From assembly GCF_013402915.1 (NCBI RefSeq), contig NC_050724.1, positions 310,001 to 374,000 on the forward strand: a DNA stretch of 64,000 nucleotides, given 5' to 3'. The notes under the pieces were generated by a model. It was not told the origin of the DNA. It was given only the letters and a program-made list of their open reading frames with translations, and did no database searches. The DNA is from Zygotorulaspora mrakii (lineage: Eukaryota; Ascomycota; Saccharomycetes; Saccharomycetales; Saccharomycetaceae). Position 1 is the stretch's first letter. Every line of letters starts with the position of its first letter. Of this stretch, positions 57,599 to 64,000 are shown piece by piece. A program made the position numbers and the translations under genes.

Positions 57599-60217
57599 CT
57601 AAGCAAAAACAAGGTCTTTCTGTGTGTTGAATGCAAATTTTTGATAAAGCTTCAAGTCTTCCGGTGACAGACTTGTCTCAGAGCATAAGAAGTGTTTGCG
57701 ATACTCTTCGTAAGGCTCGTAATCGTCTACTTTGAACAGAACGTCATAGTAATGTGTATCAACTAGAATGTCGTTATAATAATCGCCGTGAGATTTTTCA
57801 GTACTCTCAGAATCAGTGATGATATCATTCTCGCTATGCGATCTGTCTTCAAAGCTATTAGCATCTGAGGGTTCACTAAAATGAATTTCCCAGGTGTCCA
57901 AGAGTGCCGGGAACTTTTCATAGAGGGATGAATTTGAATTGATTATGTACTTCGATTTGATTTGCAGGGCCATGTCCAGATTGTTATTACTTAATTGTAA
58001 CTCATCTTTTGAATCAAGTTTTTCTTGATTTCTATTGCCCATCCTTTGTCTTTTACTGTCCGTAGTTTTCTGGTCTAAAGTTATTGTTCTTAATTTACTA
58101 TTGATCCAGCTTTGCTTTCGTGAGGCAAAGGGGGAAAGTTCTTTCCTGTTAGTCCTCATAGTGTGATAACGTCTCGTTGAATTCATATTGTACGCAAATA
58201 AATCATGCATCCAAGTGACATTCCTAGGGATATAGTATTCGTTCCAGTAATTATCAAAGGCGCCAGGATAACCTCGAACATTGCGAAACACTTTCTCAAA
58301 GGTCAAATCATTTCCTTGATCAAGTATATTCCTCTTTATGTATTCTGATACCCCTATAATATGATAGTTATTCCACCAATGAGTGTAACTCCGCTTTTCA
58401 CCTTCAGAAGAATATTCATTGTGTAAATAAGCATCCGTATTCATCTCCCACAAGGCTGGATATCCTTTTTTCCACACATAATGACCTAGAAACAAATTGA
58501 TAGCATCTTGTCTTTGAGCATCAATAAACGAATTACTGTAAAATCTTTTGATGCTCTCAATCATATCCCTTGAATGAGACCTCCATTGATTTATCTTCCT
58601 GTACGTTTCCATGGTATTAACTAAATGTGATCCGCCGTACTGTAAAGCAATAGTATCACCTAAATCGTGGAAAAGCTCTGTTAGGATATTGACTATATCA
58701 GAGTCATACTCTAAGTAGCTATCGCCAATGATTCCCAAAGTTTTTAGTTGCACTCCCAATGCTCTCTTGCCAATCACAAACTGTGCGGCATTAGTTCGAT
58801 CTAAACAGTCAATGCAATTGCTTCTACATATTCCTTCCTGAATTAGGGTTTCTTTAAAGGTTCGACCGTTATGGAATACGCCTGATCGTGCTACAGTGCC
58901 AGCGGCATAAACCTCCAAGAATTCAATCACGCCTTGTCCATCTTGCTTAGAAGCTCTGCTCATATCCCAAGACTTATAGTCTATTTTTTTAACATCGGGT
59001 AAGAATTGATTCAAATAGGCTATGCATTCCTCAAATTCTCTCAATAGCTTCGTCTCTCTCGGGTTTTTCTCTTTGGTCTTGATCAGATTCAGTACTTGAA
59101 TGTTACCATACCTTTGGAAAAGCATATCAAAATGCAATGCTGCAGAACTAAAGTACGGGTCCACTGAGTTAATTTGAATTGGTGGCTTAGCAGTCAAATT
59201 AGACGCTTCTTGGGTCCAGTACAAGGGTATGCTTCCTCTATGTTGAACGAACGAAGTATATCTGTCGCTATCGTAATACCCATTTCCTGGTTGATGAAAA
59301 GAAGTCAATACCATGTCTGCAACAATTTGCTCTGTCTCAACTTCATTGGCAACATAGCCCTGTTTGTTAACTCCTCTTTTCAAAAATCGAGCGCCAGCAA
59401 ACTGATGAGATCTTCTAGCAATAAGTGTTATGTAAATACTTTTCCCCAGTACAGAGACATTAACTTGATCGATAAATCCGTGTATTACAGGTTGGAACCA
59501 GTCATAAACAGTGTCAATACATGATAAAATTGGCTTCAACAGGTAGCTGTTCCATATAAACATTTCATTGATATCTGGAATACCATTTGGTATGGAAATA
59601 TCGGATCGATCAACTGCTTTTAATTTCTCTCTTAATAAGTGTGTTTGTAAAGTATTCGTTATGTCATAAGTCGTACTAAAATAAAACGTCTTTGTCAAAT
59701 CTAAGTTCTGGAAAGTTGAGATTAAGTTAGCTTCAGTGGAATATTTATCTGGTCTTTTGTAGTTATTACAAATCGGTACCAATTCTGTACCGTCAATATG
59801 ATAAATAAAGTGACCGGCTATTACAGCCACTTGGCTGCATTTAGTAACTGTGACGAGATAATAGCACCCAGTGAATCTAATAAATCCCATGAGACCGTAA
59901 CACGTCAATTTCTTTTGCAGACCTTCCTCACTCGCTTCTTCCAAACCGGAGAGAATATTCATAATTTCGTTCCTGGTAAAGAAAACATTGTCTTCAAGGA
60001 CGCTCAATTCATCTTGTGGAATACTCAAATCGATTTCGAGTATCCGAAACATTGTTTCTCGTCTGTTGCTACCAACAATGTAAATTCTCTCCTTTGTCCC
60101 ATATATAGTGAACTTCCCTAAAACAAATTTGGTTGTCCTTCTCTGCTTGTGAGTCACTGCTGTGGGTGGCTGACCTGAGAAGTATTCAGAGGAGCCAGCT
60201 CCCTGATTGTTTTCCAT
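57599..60217 (-). CDS. FIG4: PI(3,5)P2 5-phosphatase Fig4
   Basis: SAC-domain phosphatase that with Vac14 and Fab1 controls PI(3,5)P2 on the vacuole. 872 residues (family about 879). The N-terminal SAC region has [22 protein letters not shown], and the catalytic CX5R(T) motif is [15 protein letters not shown] (near residue 475). Downstream is an acidic tail. Divergent from PPM2 across 318 bp, in which I see nothing else. Confidence 0.96.
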   Translation of the reverse strand: MENNQGAGSSEYFSGQPPTAVTHKQRRTTKFVLGKFTIYGTKERIYIVGSNRRETMFRILEIDLSIPQDELSVLEDNVFFTRNEIMNILSGLEEASEEGLQKKLTCYGLMGFIRFTGCYYLVTVTKCSQVAVIAGHFIYHIDGTELVPICNNYKRPDKYSTEANLISTFQNLDLTKTFYFSTTYDITNTLQTHLLREKLKAVDRSDISIPNGIPDINEMFIWNSYLLKPILSCIDTVYDWFQPVIHGFIDQVNVSVLGKSIYITLIARRSHQFAGARFLKRGVNKQGYVANEVETEQIVADMVLTSFHQPGNGYYDSDRYTSFVQHRGSIPLYWTQEASNLTAKPPIQINSVDPYFSSAALHFDMLFQRYGNIQVLNLIKTKEKNPRETKLLREFEECIAYLNQFLPDVKKIDYKSWDMSRASKQDGQGVIEFLEVYAAGTVARSGVFHNGRTFKETLIQEGICRSNCIDCLDRTNAAQFVIGKRALGVQLKTLGIIGDSYLEYDSDIVNILTELFHDLGDTIALQYGGSHLVNTMETYRKINQWRSHSRDMIESIKRFYSNSFIDAQRQDAINLFLGHYVWKKGYPALWEMNTDAYLHNEYSSEGEKRSYTHWWNNYHIIGVSEYIKRNILDQGNDLTFEKVFRNVRGYPGAFDNYWNEYYIPRNVTWMHDLFAYNMNSTRRYHTMRTNRKELSPFASRKQSWINSKLRTITLDQKTTDSKRQRMGNRNQEKLDSKDELQLSNNNLDMALQIKSKYIINSNSSLYEKFPALLDTWEIHFSEPSDANSFEDRSHSENDIITDSESTEKSHGDYYNDILVDTHYYDVLFKVDDYEPYEEYRKHFLCSETSLSPEDLKLYQKFAFNTQKDLVFA

Positions 60218-60535
60218 GCTGTTTAGGTTTTATTTGAGCAGTTCTCTATAATTCCAAACATTCGTTGGTTTGTCTTCTCTCCATTCAATACACCTCGAAA
60301 ACTCGAGAATTGCTGGGCTGATATAATATGTACTACAGCACTTGACAAGCAGCTGAAAGCGTGGATATCTCAAATTTAAACTAAATGAATACTTTTAGGA
60401 GCCATTTCGGCGATCTTGCTGGCTTCCGTACCGTCCCAATTTAATACAAATGTGATGAGAAAAAAAATACATTTGCTCGAGGGCGCAGCATAGTCAAAAA
60501 CTAAGAATATTAATAAGTTACTCGTACATTTCACT

Positions 60536-62578
60536 ATGGCGGCATCTAGTATCGCAACTCCACTAACTGATAAGCAAAAAAGACAGCTAGAAAAGTTGCA
60601 ACGGCGCAAAAAATATAGTGATTTAGCAATCCAAGGCACTAACAACTCATCTATAGCATCCAAGAGGTCTGTTGAAGTTCTGTATTGCAAGCAATTAGAA
60701 GAGAATAAAAGCATTGATAATGGCGACGGATCCAAGGAGTATTTCAAGTATTTTGTTCCCAAAGCGCCAAAACGCTCTCCCTGTATCAACCGAGGGTATT
60801 GGTTAAGATTGCATGCAATCAGGTCGAGGCTGGAGCAAATTGCAGATTACACCAACAAAGATATTGTTGTTATAAACTTGGGCTGCGGTTTCGATCCACT
60901 GCCATTTCAGCTGCTTGACGAAGAGAATGCTGAGAACCGACACTATGCAAAACGCTTTTCCTTCTTGGATGTAGATTATGCTGATCTCATCAAAAGAAAA
61001 ACGGAAATCATAAAGAGCACACCTGAGCTGGTGAAAATCATAGGAGGGTGCTTTGATGAAAGTAAAAGTAACACGGATGGGTTTAGTTCAGCGAAGTATG
61101 AGGTGCTCGCGTGCAACTTGAATCAACCGGAGTCCTTCCGTAAACTATTGGAAAACAAAAGGCTTTCAAATCGGGATCTTGTTAAAGTATTCATTGCGGA
61201 GGTTTCCCTTGCTTATATGAAGCCAGATCATGCAGATGCTATCATATCATTATGTGCTACACTGCCGTCATCCCATTTCCTTATTTTAGAGCAATTGATT
61301 CCTCAAGGCCCATATGAACCATTTTCTAAGCAAATGCTGAAACATTTCATCAAAAATGATTCACCCCTACAATCAGTTCTGGCATACCAAACTATGAGTT
61401 CTCAAGTGCAAAGATTTACACGATTAGGATTCAAATTCGTGAATGAAGGGGACATGTATCAGCTGTGGCAATCGGTGGATTCGGATTCAAGATTACGGAT
61501 TCAAAATATTGAGCCATTTGATGAACTTGAGGAGTTTCAACTTTTTTCACACCACTATATCATTTTACATGGGGCTAATTTCGAATGCGACTTCTCGCAT
61601 AAATTCGTTGATAGACCAAAAGTCGAATCATTAAGCTCTTTGAATGCACATTTTACCAAATTAAAATACTCAATCAATAGAAAATTTGGTTCAGCTGTTT
61701 ACGATGCCGGAGAGGGCAATATAATTTATTTTGGGGGATGCGATCCTTGCAGAGTAAACGATATACAGAGAGTTGATCCTCAAACAGGGGAGAAAATTGA
61801 AATTAATTGCATGAACTCACCCTCAGCTAGGATGTGTCACACAGTCGTTGCATATCCTCACGGGGGTAAACTTTTTCTTCTAGGTGGTAGAAAAGGCCCC
61901 ATCCAAGGATTCTCTGATACGTGGCTGTTTGATTATGAATCTAAGCAATGGGAACAGGGTCCTGACTTGCCAGAAACAAGATTCAGACATTGTGCAAAAT
62001 TCATAAGTGAAGACCAAATCCTGCTATTCGGTGGGAATACTCGTGGTGCACAATTCCTGATATTTGAACCTGCCTCGCGGAGATTTAAAAACTGCAAGTT
62101 CGAAGGTGCCAAAATGCTAGAATCTCCACTTATATCTGCCTCCATGGATTATAATATAGAGTGCAATAAAGGTGTAATAATCGGTGGATCACACGACGGC
62201 ACGCATGTCTCTAATACTCTTTTTGTTTTTAGTTGTCGTGGCAAGGAGATTTCCATCCTGAAAGAGTTTTCACACCCTTTACTGCAACGGTATGGTTCGA
62301 AAGTCACCTTTTTAAATGATCGAGAGATTTTGATAGCTGGTGGTACAAGCTCCGATCGTCTTTTTGGCAGACACAATGCCATAATCCTTGTTAATATAGA
62401 AACAGAAGACATCAAAGAAGTACCAATCGCGCCGGAGATTTGGGAGCACTATCCATTGTTCTTGGTCGGTTTTGAATTATTGCTACTCCCAAACAACGAA
62501 ATACTTATTATTGGTGGTGGAGCGACATGTTACGGCTTTGGTTCAGTGTGGAATCAAGGTTTCCAGATAAAACTCTGA
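60536..62578 (+). CDS. PPM2: tRNA wybutosine-synthesising methyltransferase Ppm2/Tyw4
   Basis: AdoMet-dependent carboxymethyltransferase that completes wybutosine at position 37 of tRNA-Phe. 680 residues (family about 695). The LCM-type methyltransferase domain (about 1-330) contains VVINLGCGFDPLPFQL (AdoMet site) and FLDVDYADLIKRK. The C-terminal half is a kelch beta-propeller (about 380-680), with repeats such as LFLLGGRKGP, ILLFGGNTRGA, GVIIGGSHDG and ILIAGGTSSD. RRP40-PPM2 linkage equals YOL142W-YOL141W, interleaved with FIG4/LEM3 of chromosome XIV. Confidence 0.96.
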   Translation: MAASSIATPLTDKQKRQLEKLQRRKKYSDLAIQGTNNSSIASKRSVEVLYCKQLEENKSIDNGDGSKEYFKYFVPKAPKRSPCINRGYWLRLHAIRSRLEQIADYTNKDIVVINLGCGFDPLPFQLLDEENAENRHYAKRFSFLDVDYADLIKRKTEIIKSTPELVKIIGGCFDESKSNTDGFSSAKYEVLACNLNQPESFRKLLENKRLSNRDLVKVFIAEVSLAYMKPDHADAIISLCATLPSSHFLILEQLIPQGPYEPFSKQMLKHFIKNDSPLQSVLAYQTMSSQVQRFTRLGFKFVNEGDMYQLWQSVDSDSRLRIQNIEPFDELEEFQLFSHHYIILHGANFECDFSHKFVDRPKVESLSSLNAHFTKLKYSINRKFGSAVYDAGEGNIIYFGGCDPCRVNDIQRVDPQTGEKIEINCMNSPSARMCHTVVAYPHGGKLFLLGGRKGPIQGFSDTWLFDYESKQWEQGPDLPETRFRHCAKFISEDQILLFGGNTRGAQFLIFEPASRRFKNCKFEGAKMLESPLISASMDYNIECNKGVIIGGSHDGTHVSNTLFVFSCRGKEISILKEFSHPLLQRYGSKVTFLNDREILIAGGTSSDRLFGRHNAIILVNIETEDIKEVPIAPEIWEHYPLFLVGFELLLLPNNEILIIGGGATCYGFGSVWNQGFQIKL

Positions 62579-63677
62579 CCATGTAAGGCTTGTTCTCACA
62601 TCTGGTACATAGTGAAGTACATATTAACATTCTTCAATTCTCCATTGTCTCTTTGCAGTAGAAAAGTTCTCTTTTGATCAGCGCTTTTTTCGGGTGACTT
62701 AAAAACTTCGGCGGCTAAATTGGCATGAGTATCACCCTTCAGTATTCTCCTATAAAAAGAAGTGATTGGCATTTAGAACTTTTTACTTTTCGTCATCTTC
62801 TAATATACAAACTTTTAAACTCCGTGTATAAAATATAGTAAAGAGGTAAGCAAAGTCGAAGCTTTTGTATGTATCACCCGCTATAGCATTGATTTGTAGC
62901 CGAGTATTGTCAAGACTCCTTCATGAAAGTCACTACATTAGGTTATCGATAAAAATAAAAAGATCAGGGACTAATCACAGCAGCATTAACCTTCACAAGT
63001 ATATGCAATACTCGCATCCGACGCGGAAGAGAGTCAAATTTCCTTCCAGTAATAATTCTCGTTGCTTTTCAACGGTTCTAGTTTTGAACTAGACGCAATT
63101 CCTTTATTTTGATACAATTGCATCTAGTTTTGTACTTTGATGTCCATTGTTGAAGTAATGGTGTTGCTCTGACGAAAGGACAACAGACGAATAATAAAGT
63201 TCACATCCCATACTTAATACGAGCTTGCTTCCAACAAGTACAGAATCAGTGATGAGAGCGCGGCAGCCTCCGGGAAAGTTGTTAGATGGTATTCGAGCCT
63301 TACAGGAGGGTTAGAGGAATATTATTTCCCTGTAATTGATGCAGAATAATTCCTGCGCGTGCAAACAACTCTCTGCAGCAGCATGCTAATATTAGATTCT
63401 AGTCCAGTAAGATAGAATAGACTTGATGATGAGTCACTAATATAAAATTCACACAAGTTCCGTCAAACGGCGTCCTATCCACTCAGTTATGGTTTTCAGT
63501 TTCACATAATAACGCACCCAGTGAAACACGGCCAAGCACGGGTTTTTCCATGGCACAGCGAGGTGATGAAAAAATCAATAAACAAGCCTTAATGAATAAA
63601 GAAGCATGATATAATCTTGTTGAGAATCCAGGACAAGAACAGTTGAACCGCGTTTGAGGTATCTGGTGATTTTAGAA
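62579..63677. other. 1.1-kb intergenic region between PPM2 and LEM3
   Basis: No protein gene is convincing: ORFs with a true ATG are below about 40 codons. It contains a perfect URS1 site followed by a TATA box (TATAAAAAG, near 62752) and a second TATA-like TATAAAATATA near 62826, suggesting a promoter reading to the right. No tRNA or known RNA was recognised. Confidence 0.6.
62708..62717 (-). promoter_or_regulatory. Perfect URS1 (Ume6) site with downstream TATA box
   Basis: TCGGCGGCTA, the exact reverse of TAGCCGCCGA, followed by AAT as in the extended Ume6 consensus. A TATAAAAAG lies 35 bp to the right, near 62752. This is the spacing seen in meiotic promoters repressed by Ume6, but the next annotated gene (LEM3) starts 960 bp away. 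Confidence 0.6.
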
Positions 63678-64000
63678 ATGGTCGGTTTCAATCTAAACCA
63701 AGTGGGTACGTTTTGGAAGAAAGATCATGAACAGAAAGAGAGTCCACGTGAAGAGGAGCAAGACGAATTAGATGCCTCCGAATTTGAGGATGAGGAGGAG
63801 CAGCCAAAACATATCAAGACCAGGAGGCCTAAGGACACAAATTTCACACAGCAGAGGATTGCAGCATGGAATCCCATATTGACTCCTAAATCTGTTGTAC
63901 CGCTTTATTTAATCGTGGCGGTTGTCTGCGTTATTGTTGGTGGGTGCCTGCTATCCATCTCATCAAAGGTTAGTGAAATAACGATATACTATCAAAACTG
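63678..64000 (+). CDS. LEM3: Lem3 (Cdc50 family) flippase subunit, 5' part only
   Basis: Beta-subunit of the plasma-membrane phospholipid flippases Dnf1 and Dnf2. The first 107 codons are present; the gene runs off the window. The N-terminus MVGFNLNQVGTF, an acidic stretch (ASEFEDEEEQP), KTRRPKDTNFTQQRIAAWNPILTP and the first membrane segment (about 76-98, PLYLIVAVVCVIVGGCLLSI) match Lem3 closely. The extracellular domain is beyond the window. The position after FIG4 equals YNL323W. Confidence 0.95.
   Translation, partial: MVGFNLNQVGTFWKKDHEQKESPREEEQDELDASEFEDEEEQPKHIKTRRPKDTNFTQQRIAAWNPILTPKSVVPLYLIVAVVCVIVGGCLLSISSKVSEITIYYQN

Noticed and set aside
62865..63092. 75-codon frame in the PPM2-LEM3 gap
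   Set aside because: It has no ATG at its start (TTG), only a 29-codon ATG-initiated part, and no recognisable similarity.

Overview
The window is yeast nuclear DNA from the family Saccharomycetaceae. It has short, dense, mostly intronless protein genes, rare introns with the invariant branch point TACTAAC, and protein orthologues that follow Saccharomyces cerevisiae residue for residue over long stretches. Orthologues that in S. cerevisiae are divided between chromosomes VII (YGR056-YGR068) and XII (YLR357-YLR375), or between XIV (YNL323-326) and XV (YOL141-142), are interleaved here in one copy each (one RSC1/2, one ROM1/2, one STP3/4). That is the gene order expected of a lineage that did not undergo the whole-genome duplication. 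A FAD2-type desaturase, absent from S. cerevisiae, fits the same group (Zygosaccharomyces, Torulaspora, Lachancea, Kluyveromyces and relatives). I cannot name the species.

Layout. 0-1.7 kb: KNH1, then the first rearrangement junction with a cluster of sterol-response motifs. 1.7-33.8 kb: one long syntenic block holding ERG25, ADE6, a small UPF0390 gene, COX18, SPT4, GRX8, VHT1, RPS22 (two introns, one with an H/ACA snoRNA), a YGR067C-like zinc-finger gene, ART5, MDM30, SSQ1, ARC18 (intron), ROM2, ELO3 and an STP3/STP4 zinc-finger gene. 33.9-36.8 kb: the desaturase and a 1.6-kb gene-free junction. 36.8-52.1 kb: a second block holding NMD4, the septin SPR3, PEF1 (intron), STE11, a YLR361C-A homologue, DCR2, VPS38, LST7, ADE13 and RSC1/2. 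52.1-55.6 kb: two small unknown ORFs and a repeat-containing GPI-anchored cell-wall adhesin. 55.6-64 kb: a third block with PFA3, RRP40, FIG4, PPM2 and the start of LEM3.

The order and strands of the first two blocks relative to S. cerevisiae are explained by a single inversion of about 34 kb (ERG25 to STP3/4), with breakpoints at KNH1|ERG25 and at FAD2|NMD4.

The genes are mostly housekeeping: purine synthesis (ADE6, ADE13), sterols and fatty acids (ERG25, ELO3, desaturase), cell wall and Rho1/MAPK signalling (KNH1, ROM2, STE11, adhesin), mitochondria (COX18, SSQ1, MDM30), endomembranes and lipids (VPS38, FIG4, PFA3, LEM3, LST7, ART5, PEF1), RNA and chromatin (SPT4, NMD4, RRP40, PPM2, RSC1/2), and biotin uptake (VHT1). 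Several promoters show regulatory motifs that fit the gene's job: Upc2/Ecm22-type motifs at ERG25, a Vhr1 biotin element at VHT1, PAC/RRPE at the UPF0390 gene, and Ndt80 MSEs at SPR3. No CRISPR arrays, transposons, LTRs, tRNA genes, rRNA genes or centromere were recognised. S. cerevisiae gene order, family lengths and rRNA guide targets are cited from memory, not from a search.
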